Assembly: GCF_016908875.1 (NCBI RefSeq)
Contig: NZ_JAFBES010000002.1
Span: forward strand, 319,740 to 383,739
DNA length: 64,000 nt
Source: Bacillus ectoiniformans
GTDB lineage: Bacteria > Bacillota > Bacilli > Bacillales > Domibacillaceae
Direction of reading: 5' to 3'
The position numbers and the translations under genes are program-made. Shown here one piece after another: positions 9,531-18,821 of the stretch. Position 1 is the stretch's first letter, and the number at the start of each line of letters is the position of its first letter. The notes beneath the pieces are model-generated. The model made no database searches. It saw only the letters and a list, made by a program, of their open reading frames with translations, and was not told the origin of the DNA.

Positions 9531-9575
9531 AAAAAAGCATTTGACTAGAAGAGTTTTCATCTTCTGGCCAAATGC
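9531..9575 (-). terminator. Terminator after pdp
   Basis: A long stem (GCATTTG and AGAAGA arms, with an unpaired GCC/AGT) ends in a run of six T on the minus strand. It separates pdp from dacF. Confidence 0.85.
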
Positions 9576-9591
9576 CTTTTGGATTCTTTGC

Positions 9592-10896
9592 TTATTCTGT
9601 TATTTCTTCATGGACGAGCGGCGGAGCATCTACTTTATCTTTTGAAAGCAAAATGCTTCTATACAGCTCTTCTTTCACTTGGTCGATGCTTTCTTGATTG
9701 CTGTAAATGGTCACAAGCGAATCTCCTGCTTTCACTTCGTCGCCAATCTTTTTATTTAACATGAGACCGACCGCTAAATCAATCTCGGATTCTTTCGTCG
9801 CCCGGCCAGCGCCCAGCCACATGGCTGCCGTTCCTACATGATCAGCCACAATCTCTGATACATATCCATCTTCTTTCGCCGGAAGTTCTATTTTATATTT
9901 TGCCTGAGGAAGCTTCGAAGGATCATCGACAAGTGAGCCGTCTCCTCCTTGAGCTTCTAAAAACACTTTAAACTTTTTCAATGCTTCTCCATTTTCAATC
10001 ACTTTTACTAGATGCTCACGGGCTTCTTCAAGGCTGCTTGCTCCGCCTGCTGCATATACCATTTGGCTTCCAAGCACGAGGCAAAGCTCTGTTAAATCTT
10101 CAGGGCCTTCTCCTTTTAGCGTGTCAATCGCTTCTTTTACTTCTAAAGCATTGCCAATTGCAAACCCAAGCGGCTGACTCATATCTGAAATGACCGCCAT
10201 TGTTTTTCTGCCGACATTATTCCCGATCCGAACCATGGCTTCCGCTAATTCTCTGGAGTCCTCTAGCGTTTTCATAAAGGCTCCTGCCCCGGTTTTAACG
10301 TCCAATACAATGGCGTCCGCACCGGCAGCAATCTTCTTGCTCATAATAGAGCTTGCGATCAGCGGAATACTGTTCACTGTCGCAGTAACATCTCTAAGAG
10401 CATACAGCTTCTTATCCGCCGGCGTTAAATTTCCGCTTTGGCCAATCACCGCAATTTTATTTTTATTTACTAAGTCTATGAACTGTTCACTCGTAATTTC
10501 TACATGAAAGCCATCAATCGCCTCTAGCTTATCAATGGTGCCGCCTGTATGACCGAGTCCTCGCCCGCTCATTTTAGCGACTGGAACACCCGCTGCTGCT
10601 ACAAGAGGGCCAAGAACGAGCGTGGTCGTATCACCGACTCCGCCTGTAGAGTGTTTATCGACTTTCACTCCCTCGATTGCAGACAAGTCGATTTGATCCC
10701 CGGACTCCACCATAGCCATCGTTAAATCGGCTCGTTCTTTTTCCGACATTCCTTGAAAGTAGGTCGCCATTAAAAAGGCACTGACTTGATAATCCGGTAC
10801 AGATCCGTCTGTATATCCCTGTACGATATAGTTAATTTCTTCAGTCGTTAATTCATGACCATCACGTTTCTTTTGAATTAAATCAACCATTCTCAT
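9592..10896 (-). CDS. pdp: Pyrimidine-nucleoside phosphorylase
   Basis: Pdp phosphorolyses uridine, thymidine and deoxyuridine to the free base and (deoxy)ribose 1-phosphate. The 434-residue product has the nucleoside phosphorylase family II signature [16 protein letters not shown] (about 114-129) and the phosphate-binding KHSTGGVGD segment from Lys81. It is the last gene of deoB-pupG-pdp, whose products feed sugar phosphates to DeoB. In B. subtilis pdp lies elsewhere, so its presence in this cluster is a difference. Confidence 0.95.
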   Translation of the reverse strand: MRMVDLIQKKRDGHELTTEEINYIVQGYTDGSVPDYQVSAFLMATYFQGMSEKERADLTMAMVESGDQIDLSAIEGVKVDKHSTGGVGDTTTLVLGPLVAAAGVPVAKMSGRGLGHTGGTIDKLEAIDGFHVEITSEQFIDLVNKNKIAVIGQSGNLTPADKKLYALRDVTATVNSIPLIASSIMSKKIAAGADAIVLDVKTGAGAFMKTLEDSRELAEAMVRIGNNVGRKTMAVISDMSQPLGFAIGNALEVKEAIDTLKGEGPEDLTELCLVLGSQMVYAAGGASSLEEAREHLVKVIENGEALKKFKVFLEAQGGDGSLVDDPSKLPQAKYKIELPAKEDGYVSEIVADHVGTAAMWLGAGRATKESEIDLAVGLMLNKKIGDEVKAGDSLVTIYSNQESIDQVKEELYRSILLSKDKVDAPPLVHEEITE

Positions 10897-10911
10897 TTCA
10901 TATCACCGCTT

Positions 10912-11730
10912 TTATATAGATTTAATCATCTCTTTAAGATAGGCTAAAAAGTTTTCCCGAACTTTTTCTGTTGTTTCAATGACTTCATCATGTGCCAGCG
11001 GCTGATCCAGGATTCCTGCTGCCATATTGGAAATGCATGAGATGCCGAGGACTTTCATCCCGCTGTGCCTTGCCACAATCACTTCCGGAACCGTTGACAT
11101 ACCGACTGCGTCTCCGCCAAGCACTCTTGCCAGGCGAACTTCCGCAGGTGTTTCATAGACAGGGCCTGTGTTGCCTACGTAGACACCTTCCTGCACTTTA
11201 AGGTTCATATTAGAAGCTGTTGTTTTTGCTAATTGACGAAGTTCTTTATTGTAGGCTTCTGACATATCAGGAAAACGAGGGCCAAATCTGTTATCATTCG
11301 GACCGATCAGCGGATTGCCGCCCATATTGTTAATGTGATCGCTAATAATCATTAAATCCCCAGGCTCAAAATCTTCATTGACGCCGCCTGCGGCATTTGT
11401 GACAATGATCGTTTCAACACCCAGCTCTTTCATGACGCGCACCGGGAAGGTTACTTGATTAAAAGAATACCCTTCATAGTAATGAAAGCGGCCTTGCATC
11501 GCTACAACTTCTTTGCCGGAGAGGGTTCCAAAAACGAGCTGCCCAGCATGCCCTTCTACAGTTGAAACTGGAAAATTGGGAATGTCTCCATAAGGAACTT
11601 TCACTGCCTCTTCAATTTCATCGCCTAGCACTCCTAGACCTGACCCTAGTATTAAACCGATCTTCACATCTTTATTATAGGCTGATTTCAAATATTGGAC
11701 GGCTTGTTCGATTTGTTCTATGTTCATCAT
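10912..11730 (-). CDS. pupG: Purine-nucleoside phosphorylase
   Basis: PupG (PunA, PNP family 2) cleaves guanosine and inosine with phosphate. The 272-residue product has the phosphate loop LGSGLG, the family motif VEGHAGQLVFG and base-binding VYVGNTGPVYETPAEVR, and ends with a Ser/Asn-rich SCISNMAAG segment. It starts 1 bp after the deoB stop, with GAGGG before an ATGATG start. It is an operon member with deoB and pdp. Confidence 0.95.
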   Translation of the reverse strand: MMNIEQIEQAVQYLKSAYNKDVKIGLILGSGLGVLGDEIEEAVKVPYGDIPNFPVSTVEGHAGQLVFGTLSGKEVVAMQGRFHYYEGYSFNQVTFPVRVMKELGVETIIVTNAAGGVNEDFEPGDLMIISDHINNMGGNPLIGPNDNRFGPRFPDMSEAYNKELRQLAKTTASNMNLKVQEGVYVGNTGPVYETPAEVRLARVLGGDAVGMSTVPEVIVARHSGMKVLGISCISNMAAGILDQPLAHDEVIETTEKVRENFLAYLKEMIKSI

Positions 11731-11731
11731 T

Positions 11732-12925
11732 TTATTCTCCCTCTTTCAGTTCTTCCAAAAAGCTTGTGCCATGAAGAGGCCTATTCACTTGGAAGTTCTC
11801 AGCAATCGTTGCTCCGATATCGGCAAACGTTTGGCGAATCGGCATCTCTTTTCCTTTCGTGAAACGCTTAGAGTACACTAACAGCGGCACATATTCGCGT
11901 GTATGATCCGTTCCATGATGAGTAGGGTCATTTCCGTGATCAGCTGTAATGATTAACAGGTCGTCTTCTTTCATCTTATCCAGCACTTCCGGCAAACGAG
12001 CATCAAATTCTTCCAGTGCCTTCCCGTAGCCCTCCGGATCTCTGCGATGGCCAAACAGCGCATCGAAATCAACTAAGTTGACGAAACTTAGTCCTGTAAA
12101 TTCCTGATCGAACACTCGGCTGAACTGATCCATCCCGTCCATATTGGAAGTCGTCCGAATCGCTTCGGTGACTCCTTCTCCATCGTAAATATCCGAAATT
12201 TTTCCGATGGCGATGACATCCAATCCGCCATCTTTCAATTCATTCATCACTGTGCGCTCAAATGGCTTTAGAGCATAATCATGACGGTTAGACGTTCGTT
12301 TGAAATTGCCTGGTTCGCCTACAAATGGGCGGGCGATAATACGTCCGATCATATATTGATCATTCATGGTCATGGCTCTTGCTGTTTCGCATATTTCATA
12401 TAGCTCTTTTATTGGAACAACCTCTTCATGAGCAGCAATTTGCAGCACGGAGTCTGCAGAAGTATAAACAATTAATGCTCCGGTTTCCATATGTTCTTTG
12501 CCCAGCTCATCTAATATCTCTGTTCCGCTGGCTGGCTTGTTTCCTATGATCTTTCTTCCCGTTTTCTCTTCAAGCTCGCTGATTAATTCATCCGGAAATC
12601 CGTCAGGAAATACTTGAAAAGGCGTTTCTATATGAAGCCCCATGATCTCCCAGTGGCCTGTCATTGTATCTTTGCCATTAGAAGCTTCTTCCATCTTCGT
12701 ATAATAAGCAAGCGGCTGGTCTGCTGTCTCAATTCCTTGAATTGCACGAATATTCGATAAACCCAGCTTACCTAGATTTGGCATATTTAACCCATTCATA
12801 TGTTTTGCGATATGCCCCAATGTATCTGAACCCTTGTCACCAAATCGTTCTGCATCTGGCGCTTCACCTATTCCAACTGAATCCATTACAAGAAGATGAA
12901 TGCGTTTAAATGGAAATGCGGTCAT
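11732..12925 (-). CDS. deoB: Phosphopentomutase
   Basis: DeoB (Drm) interconverts (deoxy)ribose 1-phosphate and 5-phosphate. The 397-residue product belongs to the alkaline phosphatase superfamily: N-terminal metal ligand in [16 protein letters not shown], the active threonine near [13 protein letters not shown] (about residues 87-99), and the C-terminal metal site [18 protein letters not shown]. It leads the deoB-pupG-pdp operon and lies downstream of xerD, as in B. subtilis. Confidence 0.96.
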   Translation of the reverse strand: MTAFPFKRIHLLVMDSVGIGEAPDAERFGDKGSDTLGHIAKHMNGLNMPNLGKLGLSNIRAIQGIETADQPLAYYTKMEEASNGKDTMTGHWEIMGLHIETPFQVFPDGFPDELISELEEKTGRKIIGNKPASGTEILDELGKEHMETGALIVYTSADSVLQIAAHEEVVPIKELYEICETARAMTMNDQYMIGRIIARPFVGEPGNFKRTSNRHDYALKPFERTVMNELKDGGLDVIAIGKISDIYDGEGVTEAIRTTSNMDGMDQFSRVFDQEFTGLSFVNLVDFDALFGHRRDPEGYGKALEEFDARLPEVLDKMKEDDLLIITADHGNDPTHHGTDHTREYVPLLVYSKRFTKGKEMPIRQTFADIGATIAENFQVNRPLHGTSFLEELKEGE

Positions 12926-13090
12926 GTGGTTGATTCCTCCTTAAGCTTTCTTCCTTCAATCTTCTATTGTCATGTTACCCTTTTGCCCGTTCGTATAACC
13001 AGTAAGTATGGATAGAAATTTGTCGGAAGTCTGACATCTAAGACTATAGTTTTATTTTACTTGATTCATGAACTCCATGACAAGCTTAAA

Positions 13091-13131
13091 CCGCTTTCAT
13101 TACGTAATGATCTGCCTGTGAATGAAAGCGG
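13091..13131 (-). terminator. Hairpin after xerD
   Basis: An 11-bp stem (CCGCTTTCATT with AATGAAAGCGG) is followed by only TTT on the minus strand. It lies just past the xerD stop. Confidence 0.5.
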
Positions 13132-13138
13132 CTGATTG

Positions 13139-14032
13139 TTAGGCTCTTGGATGAAATTTTGAGTAGACATCCTTTAATCGTGTTTTAGTTACGTGCGTAT
13201 AAATTTGTGTAGTGGATATATCTGCATGTCCAAGCATTTCCTGTACAGCCCGGAGATCCGCCCCATTTTCAAGCAAATGCGTGGCAAATGAATGGCGCAA
13301 CGTATGCGGGGTTAAGTCTTTTTGGATATTCGATTTTTGAGCCAGCTTTTTTAAGATTTTCCAAAACCCCTGCCTCGTTAATCGATTCCCGTGATGATTA
13401 AGAAAAAGTGCATCCTCTGCTTTCTTTTTGGAATGCAGGCTTGGCCGCCCGTCTTGCAAGTATGCCTCAAGTATGCGAATGGCAGTTTGTCCAATTGGAA
13501 TGATCCGCTCTTTATTGCCTTTTCCGGTGCAGCGGACAAACCCCATAGACAAATGAACGTCACCTGTATTTAATGAAGTCAGTTCACTTACGCGGATCCC
13601 TGTTGCATAAAGCAGCTCAAGCATGGCTTGATCCCTCTTGCCAAATGGCGTGGCTGGATCGGGAGACGCAAGCAGTGCTTCAACTTCTGTTAAGTTTAAA
13701 ACTTTTGGAAGTGTTTTTTCCATTTGAGGGGTTTCAATATGAACCGATGGATCTTGATCTGCCGCTTTTTCCCTCAGCAAAAATTGATGAAAGGATCTTA
13801 AAGAAGCGATATGCCTGGCAACCGTTCTTGAAGACTTCCCTTCTGTTTTCAAGTGACCAAGAAATTGAATAATATGCGCGCGTGTTACTTGATTAAGCGA
13901 TGAGAGCTGCTCTACCTTTTCTAAAAAGAGCAAGTAGTGCTTTAAATCTCTTTCGTAAGCAGCAATTGTATTTTTAGCTAAATTTTTTTCCACTATCATA
14001 TAATGTATAAAATCCTGCAGTTGATCTTTCAC
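13139..14032 (-). CDS. xerD: Site-specific tyrosine recombinase XerD
   Basis: XerD (RipX) with XerC (CodV) resolves chromosome dimers at dif. The 297-residue product has an N-terminal SAM-like core-binding domain (about 1-85) and a catalytic domain with Arg147, Lys171, His243, Arg246, His269 and the nucleophile Tyr278. Length is typical. It precedes deoB and follows yqzK, matching B. subtilis synteny. Confidence 0.96.
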   Translation of the reverse strand: MKDQLQDFIHYMIVEKNLAKNTIAAYERDLKHYLLFLEKVEQLSSLNQVTRAHIIQFLGHLKTEGKSSRTVARHIASLRSFHQFLLREKAADQDPSVHIETPQMEKTLPKVLNLTEVEALLASPDPATPFGKRDQAMLELLYATGIRVSELTSLNTGDVHLSMGFVRCTGKGNKERIIPIGQTAIRILEAYLQDGRPSLHSKKKAEDALFLNHHGNRLTRQGFWKILKKLAQKSNIQKDLTPHTLRHSFATHLLENGADLRAVQEMLGHADISTTQIYTHVTKTRLKDVYSKFHPRA

Positions 14033-14038
14033 ATCTCA

Positions 14039-14263
14039 TTACTCCCCGTCTAAGTAAAAAAGCAGCAGCCGCTCCAGATGAGTGCGTTCCTCTTCAAAAG
14101 TCAAGTTTACTTTCACCGCCGCACCCTCCGGTTCATCATACCGGTGCTTTTTTTCGTATTCATGCTGAACCCACAGAATGCCGCTGTAAAACAGCACTGT
14201 GAAACTAGTAAACAGAAAGAATATCTTCGCCATTTGCCCAATTGTCTTTTTATATTGATTCAC
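14039..14263 (-). CDS. yqzK: DUF4227 family membrane protein (YqzK-like)
   Basis: This 74-residue protein has one N-terminal transmembrane segment (about 8-30) and a charged C-terminal domain ending HLERLLLFYLDGE. Its function is unknown. The GTG at 14263 is chosen because AGGAGG lies 7 nt upstream; the in-frame ATG at 14287 lies upstream of that site and would add 8 residues. It sits between fur and xerD, the position of yqzK in B. subtilis. Confidence 0.75.
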   Translation of the reverse strand: MNQYKKTIGQMAKIFFLFTSFTVLFYSGILWVQHEYEKKHRYDEPEGAAVKVNLTFEEERTHLERLLLFYLDGE

Positions 14264-14345
14264 TTTATTTCCTCCTATTTCCTTCATCTATTACAAGCTA
14301 TGAAGGAAGCGAAGAAATTTAGAACAAACGGTTTTTTGAATATGT

Positions 14346-14469
14346 AAAAAGAGTGACTCATATGGTGCCGCCCGCTTCGAAGTTATGTATAAAGGAGGAA
14401 AAGTCCATTGTATACATCGGCCTTTAGAATGCGGGGATTTTGACACTTCATATGTAAGTCACCCTTTTT
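14346..14469. repeat. 124-nt nested inverted repeat between yqzK and fur
   Basis: Outer imperfect arms of about 18-20 nt (14346-14363 and 14449-14469) end in A-run and T-run tails. Within them lie complementary CCCGC/GCGGG and ATGTATA/TATACAT segments. The central loop carries AAAGGAGGAAAA. The right arm overlaps the fur stop codon. It could serve as a two-way terminator, a structured RNA or a small mobile repeat. Confidence 0.55.
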
Positions 14470-14944
14470 ATTTTGCGTGCTGTTTTTCTTGCTCTTCCTG
14501 CTCCGTTTTTTCCTGGCAGCGCCAGCAAATACCATGAAAGGTTAAACGGTGATCTTTAATTTTAAATTTCCAGTCCCGTTCAACAATGGCTTCAACATCT
14601 TCAAGTAAATCATCTTGAATTTCGTCGACCGCTCCGCATTCAATGCATACCAAATGGTGGTGAAAGTGAGCTGCTCCTTCTTGACGCAGATCGTATCTGG
14701 AAACACCATCTCCAAAATTTATTTTATCAACGACCTTCAATTCATTCAGCAATTCCAATGTCCGATAAACGGTTGCCAAGCCTATTTCAGGTGATTTTTC
14801 TTTAACGAGGAGGTAAACGTCTTCAGCGCTTAAGTGGTCCTCTTCATGTTCAAGAAGAACCCGAACCGTCGCTTCACGCTGCGGCGTTAATTTGTAGCTA
14901 GCAGAATGTAATTGTTTTTTTATACGCTCAATACGGCTTTCCAT
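14468..14944 (-). CDS. fur: Ferric uptake regulator
   Basis: Fur represses iron-uptake genes when bound to Fe(II). The 158-residue product has a winged-helix DNA-binding domain (about 1-85, with KLTPQREATVRVLLE and IGLATVYRTLELL) and a dimerisation domain with HFHHH at 93-97 and two CxxC pairs (Cys100/103, Cys140/143) that form the structural zinc site. GGAGGG precedes the ATG. A PerR-box-like sequence lies upstream of its promoter. PerR itself is less likely, because the gene lies between spoIIM and yqzK, the B. subtilis fur locus. Confidence 0.94.
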   Translation of the reverse strand: MESRIERIKKQLHSASYKLTPQREATVRVLLEHEEDHLSAEDVYLLVKEKSPEIGLATVYRTLELLNELKVVDKINFGDGVSRYDLRQEGAAHFHHHLVCIECGAVDEIQDDLLEDVEAIVERDWKFKIKDHRLTFHGICWRCQEKTEQEEQEKQHAK

Positions 14945-14975
14945 ATAATGTCCCTCCTTCGCCCATGTGTGATCT

Positions 14976-15003
14976 ATTATAACAAAATGGGAGAAAGAAA
15001 CAA
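14976..15003 (-). promoter_or_regulatory. Sigma-A-type promoter of fur
   Basis: TTGTTT, a 16-nt spacer and TATAAT on the minus strand lie about 30 nt before the fur ATG. Confidence 0.6.
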
Positions 15004-15027
15004 AATAAAATAATTACAAAGTAGACT

Positions 15028-15042
15028 TTATAATGATTATTA
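15028..15042. promoter_or_regulatory. PerR-box-like site upstream of fur
   Basis: TTATAATGATTATTA matches the PerR box (TTATAATNATTATAA) at 13 of the 14 specified bases. It lies about 25 nt upstream of the fur -35 and overlaps the spoIIM stop codon. B. subtilis fur is known to be PerR-controlled. Confidence 0.6.
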
Positions 15043-15675
15043 TTGAATAACCATTTTCATCAAGACAGGAGAGACGTATGCTTCAATCCCAGCCGCCGCA
15101 GCCGCCCCTCCTGCTGCGATTAAGAAGAATAATACGTAGCGCATGAAATAAGGGCCGATATGAAACGGTACAGTCTGCTTCATAAAAATCTTTTTAATCA
15201 GCTGCATCGAGAACGCAGCAGATACCGAGGCAATAAAAATAAATGTCGGAATAATGATTAGGTTTTGCGGCAGCACGGTAGCAACTGCTAAGAAAAACCC
15301 TTGCCAGCTCATTTGCTGAACGAGAAATCCCACAGAAAACCCAACGACAATGCCCTTCATAAACAAAAAGATAAAGATGAGCGGCATGCCAATAATAGAT
15401 ATGCCAAACAGCCACATACAGCCTAAATATTTAAGATTGTGAATAAAGCTTTGCTGAAATAGATCTTCAGAGTCGGCGATCTGGCCGGTGGATACTTGTC
15501 CAAAAAATTGCTGTAAATAATAAGCTAAATCCTCTTTTTGTGTCAGTGACAGGCTGTTGACAACGATCGCGCCAAATACGACCCCCATAAAGAACAGCAC
15601 CATCACAAATAAATAAATGGAAGCATTCGCTTGTAAATGCTGGCCGATTAGAATAGACGATAACTTTTTCCGCAT
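15040..15675 (-). CDS. spoIIM: Stage II sporulation protein M
   Basis: SpoIIM is a mother-cell membrane protein that scaffolds SpoIID and SpoIIP to thin septal peptidoglycan during engulfment. The 211-residue product has five predicted membrane spans, including IYLFVMVLFFMGVVFGAIVV near the N-terminus. GGGGGAG precedes the ATG and a sigma-E-type promoter lies just upstream. It sits between fur and nudF. Confidence 0.93.
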   Translation of the reverse strand: MRKKLSSILIGQHLQANASIYLFVMVLFFMGVVFGAIVVNSLSLTQKEDLAYYLQQFFGQVSTGQIADSEDLFQQSFIHNLKYLGCMWLFGISIIGMPLIFIFLFMKGIVVGFSVGFLVQQMSWQGFFLAVATVLPQNLIIIPTFIFIASVSAAFSMQLIKKIFMKQTVPFHIGPYFMRYVLFFLIAAGGAAAAAGIEAYVSPVLMKMVIQ

Positions 15676-15702
15676 ATAAGCTCCCCCTTCAGCAATTACT
15701 TC

Positions 15703-15731
15703 ACTGTATGCAACAAGAGGGAGAAATATGC
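15703..15731 (-). promoter_or_regulatory. Sigma-E-type promoter of spoIIM
   Basis: GCATATT, a 14-nt spacer and CATACAGT on the minus strand fully fit the sigma-E consensus (KMATATT, CATACAMT-like). This suits mother-cell expression of spoIIM. Confidence 0.75.
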
Positions 15732-15769
15732 GATGGCGTCATTGGTATGAGTATATGTTACTGTTTTTT

Positions 15770-16327
15770 CTATTCTCTTCTTTCTAACGCTTGTTTCAGC
15801 TGTAAATATTGAATGGCATAGGCGGTTTTCGCATCATAGATTCGATCTTCTTTCAGCAGCTGTTCCGCTTCTTCTAGCGTTACCTCCATCAGCTCGACGA
15901 ACTCATCCTCATCAAGCGAAAGTCCATCTTCGATACGAGTTAAATCTTCTGCTATGTATAGGTGAACCAATTCATCCGCAAACCCCGGTGAAGTATAAAA
16001 AGACTGTAAGAGTTCCATGCGTCCGCATTGATAACCGGTTTCCTCTTCTAATTCCCGGCGGGCGCAGGTCTCGGCTTCTTCTCCTGGCTCAAGCTTGCCG
16101 GCAGGAATTTCAATTAATGTCCGCTCCAGTGCTTTTCGGTACTGTTCTACCAAAATGATTTTTCCTTCCTCTGTCAAGGCCAGAACAGCCACAGCGCCCG
16201 GATGCTTGACAATTTCCCGCTTAGAATGCTTCCCGTCTGGCATCTCTACCTCATCTACTTGGAGCGATATAATCCGGCCTTTAAATATTTGTTCTGACTG
16301 AATGGTTTTTTCCTCAAATTTACTCAT
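15770..16327 (-). CDS. nudF: ADP-ribose pyrophosphatase (Nudix)
   Basis: NudF hydrolyses ADP-ribose to AMP and ribose 5-phosphate. The 185-residue product has a complete Nudix box at residues 77-99 (G-x5-E-x7-REL-x-EE-x-G) and the AVLALTEEGKIILVEQYR strand pattern of the ADPRase subgroup. It is the B. subtilis YqkG equivalent, in the same place between spoIIM and yqkF. The divergent region to yqkF is about 150 nt. Confidence 0.9.
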   Translation of the reverse strand: MSKFEEKTIQSEQIFKGRIISLQVDEVEMPDGKHSKREIVKHPGAVAVLALTEEGKIILVEQYRKALERTLIEIPAGKLEPGEEAETCARRELEEETGYQCGRMELLQSFYTSPGFADELVHLYIAEDLTRIEDGLSLDEDEFVELMEVTLEEAEQLLKEDRIYDAKTAYAIQYLQLKQALERRE

Positions 16328-16479
16328 GCTGATCTCTCCTCCATGCTTTTTCTTTTTTAGTTTAACACAGGCGTGATTGTTTCAAGAATCAGGGTATACC
16401 ATTTGAGAAGTGACTAGTCATTGGATATGATATAAAAAAATCCGTAATACGGTAGAGTTGAAAGAAAGGACGTGTCGTT

Positions 16480-17400
16480 TTGAAGAAAAATAATCTAGGA
16501 ACATCCGGTCTGTCTATTAGTGAACTAGGACTTGGCTGTATGTCGCTTGGTACAGATGAAAAGAAAGCGCGCGCTATTATAGAGGCGGCATTAGAAGAAG
16601 GAATCACATACTTTGATACAGCAGATTTGTATGATTTCGGGATAAATGAAGAAATCGTAGGAAAAGCACTTCAGCCTGTCCGCCAAGACGTGATCATCGC
16701 GACGAAAGTAGGCAACCGCCCGAATGAGGCGAAAGACGGCTGGACGTGGGATCCATCGAAGAAGTACATAAAGGAAGCGGTGAAGAATAGTTTAAGGCGT
16801 CTGCAGCTGAATCATATTGATCTCTATCAGCTCCACGGCGGGACAATAGAAGATCCGATTCCAGAAACGATTGAGGCATTTGAAGAGCTAAAGTCGGAAG
16901 GATTGATTCGTGCGTATGGCATTTCCTCCATCCGTCCGAATGTCATCCGTACATTTGCCAGCCAGTCCTCTATTGACAGTGTGATGATCCAATACAGCTT
17001 ACTGGATCGCCGTCCGGAAGAAGAGGTTCTGCCTCTCCTTGAAAAGCATGGCATCAGCGCCGTCACACGCGGTCCAGTGTCTAAAGGATTGTTAACCCCA
17101 CATTGGCGTGACAAAATGGAAAAAGTGAAAGAGAAAGGGTTTCTGAATTACAATGCAGCTGAATTGGAAGAACTTCTAGCGAGCATTGAGGCCCGTCTCT
17201 CGGATAACCGCTCGATGAACGGATTGGCTTTCCGCTATAATTTGCACCATCCATCTGTTGCTGCCGTTGTCGCAGGTGCCAGCTCTGTCGAACAGGTTAA
17301 AGAGAATATTCGTGCAGTAAAAGAACATCCATTGTCTGATGAGGAATTCCAGCTTATTCAAGAATTAACGAAAGCGAATCGCTATGCTGATCATCGCTAA
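16480..17400 (+). CDS. yqkF: Aldo/keto reductase (YqkF-like)
   Basis: An NADPH-dependent oxidoreductase of the AKR superfamily; its natural substrate is unknown. The 306-residue product carries the catalytic tetrad at Asp46, Tyr51, Lys76 and His119 and the motif YQLHGGTIEDPIPETIEAFE, very close to B. subtilis YqkF. Translation starts at TTG with AAAGGA about 9 nt upstream. It is convergent with yqkE and shares a terminator with it. Confidence 0.9.
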   Translation: MKKNNLGTSGLSISELGLGCMSLGTDEKKARAIIEAALEEGITYFDTADLYDFGINEEIVGKALQPVRQDVIIATKVGNRPNEAKDGWTWDPSKKYIKEAVKNSLRRLQLNHIDLYQLHGGTIEDPIPETIEAFEELKSEGLIRAYGISSIRPNVIRTFASQSSIDSVMIQYSLLDRRPEEEVLPLLEKHGISAVTRGPVSKGLLTPHWRDKMEKVKEKGFLNYNAAELEELLASIEARLSDNRSMNGLAFRYNLHHPSVAAVVAGASSVEQVKENIRAVKEHPLSDEEFQLIQELTKANRYADHR

Positions 17401-17438
17401 ATAAATAACAGGCTGCCCTAGCAGCCTGTTATTTATTT
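17399..17438. terminator. Bidirectional terminator between yqkF and yqkE
   Basis: A perfect 18-bp stem (17399-17416 with 17421-17438) around a 4-nt loop, with A/T-rich tails on both sides. It overlaps the stop codons of both convergent genes. Confidence 0.9.
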
Positions 17439-17693
17439 AAACTTTCTCCAGTCTGTATTGCTTTCATTTAATAATTCTTCAAAGCTTTTATTCTTCTCAC
17501 GCAGTCTGCGCTCTTCTTTCTTTCTTGCTTCTTCTTCCGCCTTCGCTTGATCTTCCTGTGATTTCAGCTCTTGCTGCGTCAATTTCAGCTTCTCGAGCAC
17601 ACTTGCGTTTAACGCATCTTTCAATGTTAATGATTCCGTCTTCTCCTGGTTTGGCTGCTGTCTTTTTGATGAATTCTGTTTTTTCTTTTTCAT
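17433..17693 (-). CDS. yqkE: DUF3886 family protein (YqkE-like)
   Basis: This 86-residue protein is highly charged and predicted to be mostly coiled coil (about 38-75, rich in Glu/Lys/Arg), ending in the conserved SFEELLNESNTDWRKFK. Function is unknown. AAGGGGAAACC precedes the ATG. It lies between yqkF and yqkD, as in B. subtilis. Confidence 0.8.
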   Translation of the reverse strand: MKKKKQNSSKRQQPNQEKTESLTLKDALNASVLEKLKLTQQELKSQEDQAKAEEEARKKEERRLREKNKSFEELLNESNTDWRKFK

Positions 17694-17871
17694 AGCGGTT
17701 TCCCCTTTTATGTATGGTGAATTCTATTGGTTCTCTCTATTTTACCGTTTATCTGAAGTTTGTTCAAAGGTTCCTCCCTCATGGCGGCTTGTTGTATAGG
17801 TCTTTTTTATATACAAATGTTAAAATAAAGAAAAACGATGAACAGATCCGTTCTTGGGAAGGATGAGATTG

Positions 17872-18783
17872 ATGAAGAAGTGGCTCAAGGCACTTGGTGC
17901 GGCTGCTGCTGTTACAGCTGGCGCCGGTTATTATTTATCTCAGCGAATTTTGTATATGAGGAAAAAAGATGAACAGCTTATCTTTAATCGCGAAGTGGAA
18001 GCTAAACGGTTAGACCCCACTGCCTATGAACAGCTGCCTAAAGAAGAAGTGTGGGTAGCTTCTCCCTATGGCTATAAATTAAAAGCCGTTTTCATTACAC
18101 CAAACTCCGGAAAGAAGTTCGTGATCTTCGCCCATGGTGTAACGGAAACAAAGGTGAATTCCATTAAATATATGAATTTGTTTTTAAAGCGCGGCTTTAA
18201 TGCCGTTCTCTATGACCACCGGCGTCACGGCGAATCAGAAGGCTTAACGACAAGCTTTGGCCACTACGAAAAATATGATTTACAAGCGGTGGTACAGGAG
18301 TTGATTAAGCGGGAAGGCGAGGATGTGATGTTTGGCATTCATGGTGAATCCATGGGTGCTGCTACCGCGATTCTTTATGCCGGATCTGTTGAAGACCGGG
18401 CTGACTTTTATATCGCTGACTGTCCATTTTCTGATTTTAGAAGACAGCTGATTCATCAAATGAAGCGAGAGGTCAAAGTTGCACCGGCTTGGCTCGTCCA
18501 TTTAGCTGAATGGGCGGTGGCACTTCGGGATCGGTATCGCTTATCTGGCCTCTCTCCTCTGGAAGCGGTCGAACATATCCATAAGCCTGTTTTATTCATT
18601 CACAGTGAGCAAGACGATTTCATTCTGCCCGATATGACTCAAGAGCTTTATGAGCGGAAACAAGGACCCAAGCAGCTGTACCTCGCCAAAAACGGCGTTC
18701 ACGCCCAGTCTTACAACGAGAACCCCGAAGAATACGAGCGCACCATCGAACAATTCTTGCGTACGCATCAGTTCATTGATTAA
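17872..18783 (+). CDS. yqkD: Alpha/beta hydrolase with N-terminal membrane anchor (YqkD-like)
   Basis: This 303-residue serine hydrolase has an N-terminal hydrophobic anchor (about 5-23), oxyanion motif FAHGVTE, nucleophile elbow GIHGESMG, and an acid/histidine pair in EQDDFI and NGVHAQSYNENP. The substrate is unknown; the fold is that of BEM46/YqkD-type esterases. The ATG at 17872 is preferred because AAGGA lies 8 nt upstream. An inverted repeat (TTGTATA/TATACAA, 17792-17816) lies in its promoter region. Confidence 0.85.
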   Translation: MKKWLKALGAAAAVTAGAGYYLSQRILYMRKKDEQLIFNREVEAKRLDPTAYEQLPKEEVWVASPYGYKLKAVFITPNSGKKFVIFAHGVTETKVNSIKYMNLFLKRGFNAVLYDHRRHGESEGLTTSFGHYEKYDLQAVVQELIKREGEDVMFGIHGESMGAATAILYAGSVEDRADFYIADCPFSDFRRQLIHQMKREVKVAPAWLVHLAEWAVALRDRYRLSGLSPLEAVEHIHKPVLFIHSEQDDFILPDMTQELYERKQGPKQLYLAKNGVHAQSYNENPEEYERTIEQFLRTHQFID

Positions 18784-18789
18784 AATTTG

Positions 18790-18817
18790 GCCCTGCAGGA
18801 ATCTGTTCTTGCAGGGC
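18790..18817. terminator. Hairpin between convergent yqkD and yqkB
   Basis: GCCCTGCA pairs with TGCAGGGC; tails are only moderately T-rich. It probably ends both genes. Confidence 0.6.
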
Positions 18818-18821
18818 TACA

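Noticed and set aside
14400-14440. Short coding frame after the AAAGGAGG in the fur-yqzK repeat
   Set aside because: Following frames are only about 10-22 codons and show no start at suitable spacing with conserved features.
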